Source of the DNA: Gordius sp. MW1
Lineage: Eukaryota; Nematomorpha; Gordioida; Gordea; Gordiidae
Reading direction: 5' to 3'
DNA length: 64,000 bases
NCBI GenBank assembly: GCA_964036665.1
Contig: OZ038532.1
Span: 6,262,001-6,326,000 of the forward strand
Positions 21,482 through 31,883 of this stretch are shown one piece after another. Position 1 is the first letter of the stretch; every line of letters begins with the position of its first letter. The position numbers were made by a program, and so were the translations under genes. The notes below the pieces were generated by a model. That model had not been told where the DNA came from, did not search any database, and worked only from the letters and a program-made list of their open reading frames with translations.

Positions 21482-22696
21482 TGTGCCTCGTTCGGTTGAC
21501 ACTGGTACCTGCTTTGAATCATTGTGAGACTGCGGGAAGAGGGCCTGTTTATGGATGGTAATCCATTTTCTTAGCGTGTTAATAGAAAACTTGTATGCTA
21601 GGTGATTGGTGACAATCTTTTTTTAAGCGTTCCTCTGAAGAGGGCATCCGGTTAGTCGGGTTGAAGTGCTATGCTGTTTAATTCTTTGGACGTGTTGTAG
21701 TCCCACGTTCCACGGCATTTTTGGTATCCTAATTGTGGAGGTCTCTACAGTAAAGTGGAAATGCAGAGGTTGGGGAGCCTCTCCAATAGTGGTGTGTTAA
21801 AAAGTTCCGCTTATTAGCCATAATCAAGTATATGACCGGCGATAGTTTGCATAGGTACCATAAAATCTCATTACTAATTATTCTTGGGTTGAAGATTTGA
21901 TAGACAATTCTCAGCATTTTGTTCACCTTCGTTTGTATGCTTTTGATTGAACATGTCTTAGGGGTCCACTCGCAGCCAAGGTTTTTTATAGACGAAGTTT
22001 GGTGTTTCTTGCAGTGCCAAATTCTATGACAATGTTTGAACATGCTGATAACTTTTGTTATTTTTTCCGAGACATCTAGCGTAGTTTACTTTCCGTGCAC
22101 AGAGACACACCGGTGTAGTATAACAGAGGCCAGCAGGGTTAAATATGAGCTGTCAATCAATCAGAGGTCAATATTTGCTATTTTTAGGCGTTATGTTTAT
22201 TGTTTTTAATAAATTAAGTTTAGACTAGCATTTTGGCTATATTATTAAATTTATAAAATTGTGGGTTTTATAAATTTTTATATAATTAAATATAGATCAA
22301 ATTGTTTATTTATTTGATTTTATTGTTGTTATATATAATAAAATATTACATATGTATTTATGAATTTTTATAAAGCTGGAATCTAACTAAGGGTGATTTC
22401 TCTCCGCCCCCCCCCCCCCTCCCATAAAAATAAATAAATATTTGTAAAAACAGACAAATTATTATAAGTTATAGAGAACAACAAATTTTAGTATGCAAAA
22501 AATTAATAATGTGCTTTTTGGGTAGTTAATATTTAGTATAAGGGAGGAATGATTTATTGCCTACTTAAGAACAATGTCTCAGTAGTACCACGATGAACGC
22601 TGGGTGTTAACACGAGCTAAAATTCTCTCAAAAAATCTCATCAATCACGGCTCTACTCAATCCCATTGGAGGGAGAGAGTGTGAAAAGCCATTAAT
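21482..22696. other. Unassigned sequence
   Basis: A 104-codon minus-strand ORF (21729-22043; for example ILWYLCKLSPVIYLIMANKR) has no family that I can name; it could be a decayed LINE fragment. The rest is AT-rich with a C tract at about 22406-22420. No other feature was seen. Confidence 0.4.
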
Positions 22697-22780
22697 TCTC
22701 CCTTGACCAAATCAAAAGGGGTGTTTGGAGTTACCAGGCTGGCTGCTGACACCCTACACCGGTTATACACCTGCCAACCC

Positions 22781-22952
22781 AAAACACTACCTACGCCTGT
22801 CCCAAGTCCGTGTGCAATAAGTGGAGGTTTAGCGTCAGGTCGGACACCGGCTATAAAAACAAACTTACAAATGACGATAGTTTGAAACCAAATTCTAAAT
22901 TAAGGAATTTGTTTGAACACTACCTATGACGGTCCCAAGTCCGTGTACTCTA
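22781..22952 (+). mobile_element. Two 5'-end fragments of the LINE family
   Basis: AACACTACCTACGCCTGTCCCAAGTCCGTGTG (from 22780) continues with AAGTGGAGG...GCGTCAGGTCGG, matching 599-680 of the LINE. A second leader with the same CCCAAGTCCGTGT core is at about 22918-22950. They mark truncated or rearranged copies of that family. Confidence 0.65.
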
Positions 22953-23276
22953 CAATAAAATGGTTTACTTTTGAAAGTAAAAGTATTTTTGTGAAATCAT
23001 ATTGGTGCAATTTATTATAACCTTAAATTTATTATGTTATTTATTTTATTACAACGTTGTAATTTGTGCAACTAATTACTTATGATATAAGTAATGACGA
23101 GAAGTAACCACACGCACCTTTGTGGTCTCTATGACATTATAATAAGAAAATGCAATAAATTCTTTAAAAACAAATCGATAAGAGTTATATCAAATGTGTT
23201 TAAATTAGATATAAAGGGTCTAATTATTTTTGTCGTAAGGATCCCAGCCAGTTCTAATAACACGGTTCAACGAGAA

Positions 23277-24014
23277 AAATCAACCGGCTAATTGTTTGCA
23301 GATTCTGGTAGAGTTTTTTACGGTGAACACAAATATGTTTTTAGTTTTTTCCCTATACGTCAATTTTTTTCAATATTCGCTGTCAAAGGTGCTTAAAACG
23401 CGATTTAGCGTTTTTCATTGCAAATTAGTCTGTAAAAATTTTATTTAATAGATTTAATTCGTAGATATAGGGGAGAGGAATGTATTTACAATTTTTTTTA
23501 TCCTAGCACTTTTACTTTTTAAATTATAAACAAAATTAACTATCCCTCTCTTTTACATTGACAAATTACACTAGACTTGACGTCGCCCTCCCTTCTCTTT
23601 AACACTAGGGATTAAGTGTGTGTTGTTGTTTGTGTTGTTGTTTACTCTACTACTACTATTAACAAAACAACAACACGCACTTAATTCCTAGTGTTGAAGA
23701 GAAGGGAGGGCGACGTCAAGTCTGGGGTAATTTGTCAATGTAAAAGATAGGGATAGTTAATTTTGAATATAATATAAAAAGTAAAAGTGCGAGGATAAAA
23801 AAAAATTGTGAATATATTCCTCTCCCATATATCTACGGATTAAATCTTTTAAACAAAACTTTTACCGATTAATTTGCAAGTTATTGACGTTTGAAAAACG
23901 CTAAATCGCGTTTTTGGCACTTTTAACAGCAAATATTTAAAAAACTAAAAACATATTTGTGTTCACAGTGAAAAACTCTACAAGAATCTGCAAACAGATT
24001 GCAGGTTGATTTCA
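23277..24014. mobile_element. Fold-back (long inverted repeat) element
   Basis: Two arms of about 345 bp, left from 23277 and right to about 24014, are reverse complements with few mismatches, around a short centre near 23635-23660 (TACTCTACTACTACTATTA). Matching outer blocks are TTTGCAGATTCTxGTAGAG and GTGAACACAAATATG; matching inner blocks are GACTTGACGTCGCCCTCCC and AACACTAGG. No ORF. No target duplication was recognised. Confidence 0.8.
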
Positions 24015-24344
24015 CAAGTCCATTATTTATTGACCAGTGTAATCACTAAATTAAATTTAATTAAACCCTTAATTTATTGTGTCTAAAATTTTGAAATCTT
24101 TTTAATTGAGCTGTTTTTCATGTCGTGGCAGACAGGATAGCTTTAAAATGATTTTTTTTTATTTGCCCATACTATAGAAGCTGTTATCTTTATTAACTGG
24201 TAAGTAACTATATAAAATTTAGTAGGGTAGTGTTCAAGCGTAATAATATGTAACAAGTTTTTGTATTAAATTTTATTGTTATTAAATTTTATTTTAAGTT
24301 ATAAACTTTTAAAAACATTGAATTCATTCCATAAAACCATTATT

Positions 24345-25110
24345 TTTACAGTTGAAATAGAATCAAATAATCAGTTACCATTTCTAGATTTAACCCTCCA
24401 TAATTAAAAAAGAAAGAGATCATCACAACAGTTTACCATAAACCTACTGATTCTTATCAGTATATACCATGGCACAGCCACTCCCCCTCTTCATTTAAAA
24501 TAAACACCTTTAGAATGATGATTAAAAGAGTAATATCTCATTGCTCTCGAGAATGTGATAGGACTGTTGAAGTTGACAAGATAACACAAAGATTTTTAGA
24601 CCTCAACTACCCACTTGACCTGCTGACAAACATTAAAAATAAATTATCAGTACAAATCCTTCCACATTAACAAAATCTAAAATAGACCATTATATATCCA
24701 TACCTTTCCACCGAAGTCTTAATAATAGCTTCCTCAATTAATTAAATAAAATTTTACACAAACATATTATAGATAATTTTAAGTTTTCTCAAAAAACATC
24801 TTCCAATCTATTTGCACTCATAAAACCTATAACTAACATCACAGATGCCGATTGCAACCAATTTTACGTGGGAGAAACAAAGAGAACCTTAGCAGAAAGA
24901 ATTAAAGAACACAAAGCCCCGCTGACACGATGAGCGACCCACTCCGCCGTAGCAGAACACTCTCTACAAAACCAACATACCATCGACTGGGACAACCCGA
25001 CTGTCCTCTATTGATCTCAGTATAACAAAGAAAGCAAATTCATCAAATGCGTTCTAATCGACCGCCTCAAGCCCCAGATCAATGACCAACCAGGACAATT
25101 CAGAAATTAC
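24345..25110 (+). pseudogene. Penelope-like element remnant: RT tail and GIY-YIG nuclease
   Basis: The first part reads QLPFLDLTLHN and, in the next frame, TTVYHKPTDSYQYIPWHSH and FLDLNYPLDLL, as in the C-terminal end of Penelope-like reverse transcriptases. The second part (about 24845-25100) reads CNQFYVGETKRTLAERIKEH, SAVAEHSLQNQHTIDWDN and DRLKPQINDQPG, a GIY-YIG endonuclease as in canonical Penelope-like elements. Stops and at least one frameshift are present. Short direct repeats follow at 25117 and 25927. Confidence 0.75.
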
Positions 25111-25116
25111 AAGCAC

Positions 25117-25292
25117 ATTAATATAACCGATCTTGAGAGCGTTCACTTTTCAATATCTTTATTTCTCCAAATTCGTATATATATATTTTATCTACTCTTT
25201 CAGAAACCAAATAATAATATCATTGCAATCATGATATTGCGATTTTTAACATTGACAGTTATCTATATTATGAATCATAAAAATCGTATGTA
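25117..25292 (+). repeat. ~165-bp direct repeat, left copy (Penelope-like 3' flank)
   Basis: ATAACCGATCTTGAGAGCGT to TATGAATCATAAAAAT recurs at 25927-26086 with only a few changes. It directly follows the GIY-YIG segment, so it may be the pLTR-type repeat of the Penelope-like element. Confidence 0.75.
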
Positions 25293-25926
25293 TAAAGGGG
25301 GGGGGGAATCTTGCAGCAGGCGTCAGTAAATTATAAAGTTTTGTGCGACGCAAAGGGGAAGAAGGAATATTTTGAGATCTTGCAGCAGGCGCCCGTATAC
25401 CAAAAAGTATCATTCATGACATCTTCCTTTTTTAAAAATTGCCGTCCGCCTCTTCATCAGCACCCACCGAAAACACATCTTCCTCCATTAATATGTGTTC
25501 TTCAGTGGCTGTTATGTTATCAGGCGTCGTATAGTTAGGCGCACTACCTCTAGCAGGAGTTAGGCTCAGGAGTGGATACCACCGTGCCCGAGCTGATACG
25601 CGCAATAGGAGCTACACGGCGTGTTGCATAAGACAAAACGTTTGCCCCTTGCGGGAGCACGTTCAACGCTTCCGTTGTAGCTCCAACCCGCTCAAACTCA
25701 ACAAGCGGCGCTCCTGCATTGTTCAATGGCGCCCTCTCTGCCGTACCCTGATGTGCAACTGCGCCTCGCTCAGTTTCGCACATTGGGGGTAGGTGCCATC
25801 TTCCACAACCTCCGCACCTTCTTCGAAGCGCTCTTCGAGCCCGCCGTCCTCCCATCGTATTAGCATGTCTTATTGCATTCTCCCTTCTTCCCTGATCCAC
25901 CGGCCTCACAGGGGTCTTCGAAAATA
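25293..25926 (-). pseudogene. Inverted gypsy gag fragment with zinc knuckle
   Basis: On the minus strand 25550-25909 encodes an Arg-rich stretch ending in RRRCGGCGRWHLPPMCETER, which contains C-x2-C-x3-H-x4-C. GC content and codon use match gypsy 2 pol next door, and gypsy 2 otherwise lacks gag. The fragment points opposite to pol and lies between two direct repeats. A short direct repeat (ATCTTGCAGCAGGCG) occurs at 25307 and 25377. Being gag of the adjacent element is inference. Confidence 0.55.
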
Positions 25927-26086
25927 ATATAACCGATCTTGAGAGCGTTCACTTTTCAATATCTTTATTTCTCCAAATTCATATATATATATTTTATCAA
26001 CTCTTTCAGAAACCAAATAATAATATCATTGCAATCATGATATTGCGATTTTTAACATTGACAGTTATCTATATTATGAATCATAA
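25927..26086 (+). repeat. ~165-bp direct repeat, right copy
   Basis: Partner of 25117-25292. It ends where gypsy 2 protease-upstream sequence begins (GGCTAAGCACCTTGC). Confidence 0.75.
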
Positions 26087-26197
26087 AAATGGCTAAGCAC
26101 CTTGCAGGACGGGTCCGAAGAGGCGTGGAGCGTGGTGGCGAGACGAGAAGCGTAGACTGGACCGGTCCGGATTCCCAGGTTAAACCATGCTTTAGAT

Positions 26198-26730
26198 GTG
26201 TTAACAGTTGACGTATACATTAATAACGATTTGTTCCAATTTATCTTCGATACGGGCGCTACGGTGTCGATCATACCGGCGCGAATATGTGCGAAGGAGA
26301 TCCCACGCAACAAAGAGCCCGTCCCGACGGTATACGCGTACGGCCACGAGGAAATAAAGATCGTAGCCAAGGTGCAAGTCGATGTCCGAATGGGTAACAC
26401 GAGGAAACAGCTGTCGTTATTGCTAGCAGACGTAGCGGGGCCGCCGTTGTGCGGGATCGATTGGATACAGGAGTTCGAGCCCGAAATCTGGCGTCAAATA
26501 CGTTGGAACTCGAGGGCTTCGGCGGAACGGTTCGCGGTCAATTACGTAGAAAGACCGAAAGACACCAAGGCCGCGATCCAGCACGTGATGAAGCGATGGG
26601 GTGGCCAGCAAGACGAACTCCCACAAGCGGTCAAGGGAATAACGGTGGAGGTGCCGTTAAAAGAGGGCATAGAGCCCGTATTTATCCCCGCTCGAAGGGT
26701 GCCGATGGCGTGGAAGAAAGAAGTAGAATA
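26198..26730 (+). pseudogene. Gypsy 2 protease and RT N-terminal spacer
   Basis: FDTGATVSIIPARI gives the intact DTG active site and the hydrophobic flap region follows. LLLADVAGPPLCGIDWIQEF is the usual end of the protease domain. The segment IEPVFIPARRVPMAWKKEVE then leads toward RT and ends in TAA (26728-26730), one base from a glutamate codon; the RT continues in the same frame immediately after. Confidence 0.85.
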
Positions 26731-27600
26731 AGAGCTGGATAAATGGGTTAAGGACGGGGTGATTGAACCAATCGATTTCTCAAGATGGGCCAGCCCAGTG
26801 GTACCCGTGAAAAAAAGCGATGGAACTCTGCGATTATGTATAGACTACCGGTTTACGATAAATAAATACGCGCAAGGATTGTTGTACCCGTTACCCAAAA
26901 TCGACGACTTGTTAAATAAACTTGATAATGCGTGCTATTTTACGAAGCTGGACCTTACGAAAGCGTACCTACAGCTCGAATTAGGGCTTGAGACGAGCCA
27001 ACGATTGACTATCTCGACGCACAAGGGCCTATTTAAAGTTAACCGGATGCCGTTCGGTTTAAATTGTGCCGCGGCCATTTTTCAAAAGACAATGGACCAA
27101 ATATTAGGAGGCATGGAAGGGGTTGCGGTTTACATCGACGATATCTTAATTGCAGGGGAGACGGAAGAAATTCACAACGAGAGGTTACTCAAGGTACTAG
27201 AAACGTTACAAAAGTGGGGGTTCGTGCCGAACATTGCCAAGAGTATCTTGTGGGCGAAGGAAGTAACCTTTCTGGGATACGTAATAAGTAACAAGGGGAT
27301 TCGAATCAACGACAATAAAGCCGAATTAGTCAAGCAGTGGAATAACTTAACCAACAAAAACGAAATAAGGTCCTTCCTTGGGTTAACAACATACTTTTCA
27401 AAGTTCATTAAGGACTACGCCAAAATCATACACCCGATTCAGAAACTCATGAAAAAGAACGTGATGTACCACTGGGGTGAAGAACAGCAAGGAGCATTTG
27501 AAGCTATCAAGTCCGCGCTTACGAAAGCCCCCGTTCTGGCGTACTTCAATGGAGAGTGGGAGACCGGCCTGGTCGTAAACGCCTCGGGTACGGGGTTAGG
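26731..27600 (+). pseudogene. Gypsy 2 reverse transcriptase
   Basis: All polymerase blocks are present: DGVIEPIDFSRWASPVVPV, LRLCIDYRFTINK, FTKLDLTKAYLQL, RMPFGLNCAAAIFQ, and the intact catalytic YIDD in VAVYIDDILIAG (about 27127-27162), followed by FLGYVISNKGI and the thumb FLGLTTYFSKFIKDYA. The frame breaks near 27590, at the start of RNase H. Confidence 0.9.
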
Positions 27601-28040
27601 GCCATCTTACAGCAACGAGCACCAGGAGAGAATTGGAGAGCGGTGGCCTATGCGTCAAGAGCATTAAACGATAGCGAAAGCCGGTATTCGACGATCGAAC
27701 GAGAGGCCCTTGCGGTGGTGTATGGACTAAAAAAGTTCAACGAATATGTACAAGGACGAAGCGTTACTATCATGACGGATCATAGACCGCTTATATATAT
27801 ATTCGATCAGAGCAAAAGGGGCAAGGAACAATGGTCACCACGCCTAACCAGGTGGGCGCTCATGGTATCAGGCTATACGACCAGGTTCGAATACAACAAG
27901 GGAACCCAAAACGCGGCAAATTTCTTGTCTAGAAATCCGAACGAACACGCGTATCAGGTTAGCGAGGAAATACCAGAGGACTCGATGAATCCGTTTATAT
28001 CATTGGACGTGGTAAAACAACACACCTTGGGGATCCGGGG
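27600..28040 (+). pseudogene. Gypsy 2 RNase H
   Basis: GYGVRAILQQ, AYASRALNDSESRYSTIERE (catalytic Glu region), IMTDHRPLIYIF and NAANFLSRNP identify RNase H. It is one frame away from RT, explained by a single base indel near 27590. It ends near 28050 in another frame change. Confidence 0.85.
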
Positions 28041-28082
28041 CTGCGGCAATTAAAAGAGTGGATCAGGGGTAAACAAAATACA

Positions 28083-29159
28083 ATGGTCACGTGTGGTCTA
28101 AGACGCACCTACGAAAAACACCTGCCAAAGTTACATGAAGCCAAAAGCATAATATATTACAAAGGGGGACGAATATTAATTCCGGCGAAGTTACGAGGAG
28201 TGGTACTCCAAAGTCTACATAGGGGCCACGTAGGTATCAAGCGAATGCAAGAAGTGGCGCGGCAGTATATATGGTGGCCGACTCTTGACGATGACTTATT
28301 GAGCGTAGCAAAAGGGTGCCGGAGTTGCAATTACACGGCTGCAGCGGCGAAGAGGGCACCATTGATAGAGTGTCAACCTAGCCATAAACCATGGGTCCAA
28401 GTACATATCGATATCATGGGGCCTCTCAAGGGGAAGTCATACCTCGTGATGGTGGACAATAGCTCGAAATGGGTAGAGGTGTTTAAATTAGAAGACACCA
28501 CGGCGACAACCGTTATAAAAAAACTGGCCGAAACGTTCGCTAGATTTGGAAATCCACCTTGGTTAATATCAGATAACGGCCCACAATTCAAAGGGCAGGA
28601 GTTACAGAACTTTTGCAAGTCGAGGGGAATTAATCAACGATGGAGAGCTCCTTACCATCCGGCGTCGAACGGGTTGGCAGAAAGATACGTACGATTAATT
28701 AAAGAAGCCATCGTTAGGAACGAGTCGGAAGTAGGGCTGAGTAGATTTTTGGAAAACTACAGATCTACAAAACACCCCGCAACCAATAAAAGCCCGGCAG
28801 AGATGATAAGAAGGATGCGAACCGAATGGGAGGTTTTGAGGGAAACCGTACCACAACAATGGGTAGAGACCGGAAACCCGCGGACGTTCAACGTAGGAGA
28901 CTTGGTTTGGGTGCGCATGTTTCTGGGTCCAAGCAAATGGGTAGAAGGCACGATAAAAGCCAAGCATGGTAGTCGGTCCAACGATGTATGGGCACAGGGA
29001 AGAAAACACCACCGACACGTGGATCAAATAAGGAAACGAAAAATCTTGGACTGGACCACACTGGGACAAGAGAACGGGTGGCCACAAAGGATATCATCAG
29101 AAAGGGAAACGGGAACAAGTGCTATAAGGGAACAAATGCAAACAGTCAGGAACGCCTAG
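28083..29159 (+). pseudogene. Gypsy 2 integrase
   Basis: The zinc-binding start shows LHRGHVGIKRMQEVARQYIWW and GCRSCN. The core has HIDIMG, ISDNGPQF and NGLAERYVRLIKEA, giving a complete DDE triad. A C-terminal GDLVWVRMFLGPSKWVEGTI segment is the SH3-like domain. The frame is open to 29159. The true start is upstream in pol, so the ATG at 28083 is only the first Met of the open stretch. Confidence 0.9.
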
Positions 29160-29237
29160 AGAAGAACCTAGATACCCGCAGCGTAGTCGAAAACCGCCAG
29201 CATTCCTTAAGGATTTTGTCTGTGAAAAGGGGGGAAC

Positions 29238-29421
29238 TGTAGAGAGGTAATTGGAGCGCGAAGTGCCTCAGGGGATATGTTGTTTACCGTTGTGTTGTCA
29301 ATCTAATTATCGTTAATTGGTATGTATTATATACGTTGGATATACACGTTTTTAATCACTTTTCTATTTTTGTATCACTTCAAAACCTCTCTCTAGTAAA
29401 TAAAGATTCCCAATCCCAACA
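29238..29421 (+). repeat. Gypsy 2 3' LTR
   Basis: Begins TGTAGAGAGGTAATTGG just after a purine tract and ends CCCAACA, with an AATAAA near its end (about 29398). Length is 184 bp. It has no partner in the window. Confidence 0.7.
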
Positions 29422-30273
29422 ATAAGCTAATGCAAAAGTTTGTTATTTACCTTTTTAGATGTATGCCTTATAAGTCCCTAATAATATAAATATTAACTAC
29501 TTAATTTATACTTTGATTAATTTAGCATTTATTTAATAATGGAAGAATATGGTTTTGCTGAGATTATGGATTATATGAAAAATGGGACTATTCCTATATA
29601 TTTGATAGTTGTTATAAAATATTTTTAATTGTTACTATACTATTTTTTTTACTTTATATTTACTTTAAATAAAATATATTATTCTTGTTTCAATGTCTAA
29701 TGATATTTGACAAAACATGGTTTTAATATGCCTTTTTCCAATAAAGATGATATGTAATGGCTAAAAATATATATTTATTAAAATAATAATATCAATATCA
29801 TTATTTTATATTATAATAGCTTTATCAGATGCAAAATAAATTTAATAAGTTAAATTTATATATCACTTATAAAAGAATTAAAACCAAATATATGACACCT
29901 AAGATCATAAGGGATTATAAGATCCTTTATATAAAATAATTATTTAAGTTCCCCACTTTTTATAATAGTTTAAAAACTTAATACATATAAATTGAATTTG
30001 TTTATAATGGTTAAAATTAAATATTTAATGAAGCTAATTTATATTATGTTAAACCTTTATTAAAAAAAATATTAAATGAAGCTTAATCTATATTATGTAT
30101 GTTAAACCTTTATTAAAAAATCTTAACAAATTATTGTATAACAAACCACAATTTTTGATTGACATTTATACCAGCCTATAATAATCTTTTTTGCAATTAT
30201 AGTGCAGAAATACATGATTGACGTGTTGGATTGACTTCCGCGATATCAAACGATACGCGAATTGAACATTACA
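29422..30273. mobile_element. CCGG-target element T1b, truncated, reversed copy of T1a
   Basis: The sequence is the reverse complement of about 14030-15175 of T1a, including one unit of the 112-bp repeat, the 3-fold repeat region (two units) and the terminal TGTAATGTTCAATTCGCG in reverse, ending ACATTACA at 30273. It lacks MITE M4, showing the empty site CCAGCCTA at about 30172-30179. Its other end is cut by the gypsy 2 LTR. Confidence 0.8.
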
Positions 30274-30277
30274 CCGG

Positions 30278-31879
30278 TGTAATATTGGAGTCAGCGAACG
30301 TTGTAAAATAGCGAAGTCAAATGTCAATCAAGCGTCATATATTATTTTCATTAAAATTGTTTAAATATTTCTTATTGGCGGATAAAAACGTCAATCATCA
30401 ATAATATTATGTTATTTAACATTACAATTTTAATCATATTATATATCATAAATAAATTAAGAACTTTGCCCCCCCCCCTTATTTTTTACCCTCTTTCTCA
30501 CCAGGGGGGGGGTGTTTTGCCCCCCCCCCCATTTTTTATCCTCTTTCTCACCACAGGGGAGATGGGGGGGGGCGGTGTTTTGCCCCCCCCCCCTTATTTT
30601 TTACCCTCTTGCCCCCCCCCCCCTTATTTTTTACCCTCTTTATCACAAGGGGGGGGGGGGTGATTTGCATCCCCCCCTTATTTTTTACCCTCTTTCTCAC
30701 CACAGGGAAGATGGGGGGGGGGGGGGGGGGGGGGTGTTTTGCCCCCTCCCTTTTTTGACCCTCTTTTTTACCAGAGGGGAGGGGGGTCTTTTGCCCCCCC
30801 CCATTTTATCCTATTTATTACCAGAGGGGAGGGGGGCGGGGTCATTTGCACCCCTTATTTTTTATCCCTTTTTTTTACTGGTGCCCCCTCTGATAAGAAA
30901 AAGGGTAAAAAATAATCATCCCTCCCCTCTGGTGAGAAAAGGGATAAAAGGGGGGGGGCAACACACCCCCCCCCCTCTGGTGAGAAAAAGGGTAAAAAAT
31001 AATGGGGGGGGGGAAGCAAATCCCCCCTCCCCCTGGTAAGAAAGAGGGTAAAAAATAATGGGGGGGGGGGCAAATCACCCCCCTCCCCTCTGGTGAGAAA
31101 TAGGGTAAAAAATAATGGGGGGGGAGCAAATCCCCCCCTCCCCCCCTGGTAAGAAAGAGGGTAAAAAATAAGGGGGGGGGGCAAATCACCCCCATCCCCC
31201 CTGGTGAAAAAGAGAGTAAAAAATAAGGGGGGGGGGCCCCCCCCTGGTGAAAAAGAGGGTAAAAAATAAGGGGGGAGGGGCAAATCCCCCCCCCCCTCCC
31301 CCCTGGTGAAAAAGAGGGTAAAAAATAGGGGAGGGGGGGCAAATCACCCCACTCCCCCTGGTGAGAAAGAGGGTAAAAAATAAGGTGGGGGGGGGCAAAT
31401 CACCCCCCTCCCCTCTGGTGAGAAAAAGGGTAAAAATAAGGGGGGGGGCAAATCACCCCCTACCCCCTGGTGAGAAAGAGGGTAAAAAATAAGGTGGGGG
31501 GGGGCAAATCACCCCCCTCCCCTCTGGTGATAAAAAGGGTAAAAAATAATATTCTTCTATTTAATCAATTTAATATTTAATACAACACAATTAGCATCTA
31601 CCTTACAAAATGTTATTAAGTATAATTATATCAATTTAAATGTATTGGAATCTATCTCTAATTCAAATATGGGATAATTGACGTTCAAATTTAAAAACGC
31701 TATGGTATAACAATGGGATCGTCAAAAGTAACAATGCATTTTCCCAATCCCCACCCAATCCCCTGCTAGTAAAAAAAGACGTGGTAAACGTCAAAACTCA
31801 TTATTTCGTGTTTTTAACCAATAGCAATTCGTATAAGACGTTCGCTATTTTACAATCTTCGTCATTTCTGTACGCTACA
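30278..31879. mobile_element. CCGG-target element T1c
   Basis: It starts TGTAATATTGGAGTCAGCG and ends TACGCTACA; inside, TTGTAAAATAGCGAA occurs near both ends in opposite orientation. The left neighbour is CCGG (30274-30277), shared with T1b, and the right is CTGG (31880-31883), a one-base variant. The interior is the inverted G/C minisatellite. No transposase. Confidence 0.6.
30465..31552. repeat. Inverted pair of G/C-tract minisatellite arrays
   Basis: The left array (about 30465-30885) repeats a ~60-bp unit with a C tract, TTATTTTTTACCCTCTTT, CTCACCAG and a G tract. The right array (about 30890-31552) repeats its reverse complement (CTCTGGTGAGAAA, AGGGTAAAAAATAA, G tract, CAAATCACCCCC) about 11 times. 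The two face each other near 30885. Long ORFs across it are only repeat translations rich in Pro, Phe and Gly. Confidence 0.9.
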
Positions 31880-31883
31880 CTGG

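Larger units (their letters stand above)
26087..29421 (+). mobile_element. Gypsy/Ty3 element 2, 5' truncated
   Basis: Plus-strand protease, RT, RNase H and integrase are followed by a purine tract AAAAGGGGGGAAC and one LTR (29238-29421). No matching 5' LTR or forward gag is present. The domains are close to intact; the sequence is distinctly more GC-rich than its surroundings. A stop before RT and frameshifts near 27590 and 28030 break pol. It is the best preserved pol in the window. Confidence 0.85.

Noticed and set aside
28373-29118. Minus-strand ORFs opposite gypsy 2 integrase
   Set aside because: They are shadows of a conserved integrase frame with a complete DDE triad on the plus strand.
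30409-31398. Several ORFs of 70-175 codons on both strands across 30.4-31.4 kb
   Set aside because: They are translations of the G/C-tract minisatellite (repeated PPPLIFYPL or FFTLFLTRG-type units) with no start context, domain or composition of a gene.
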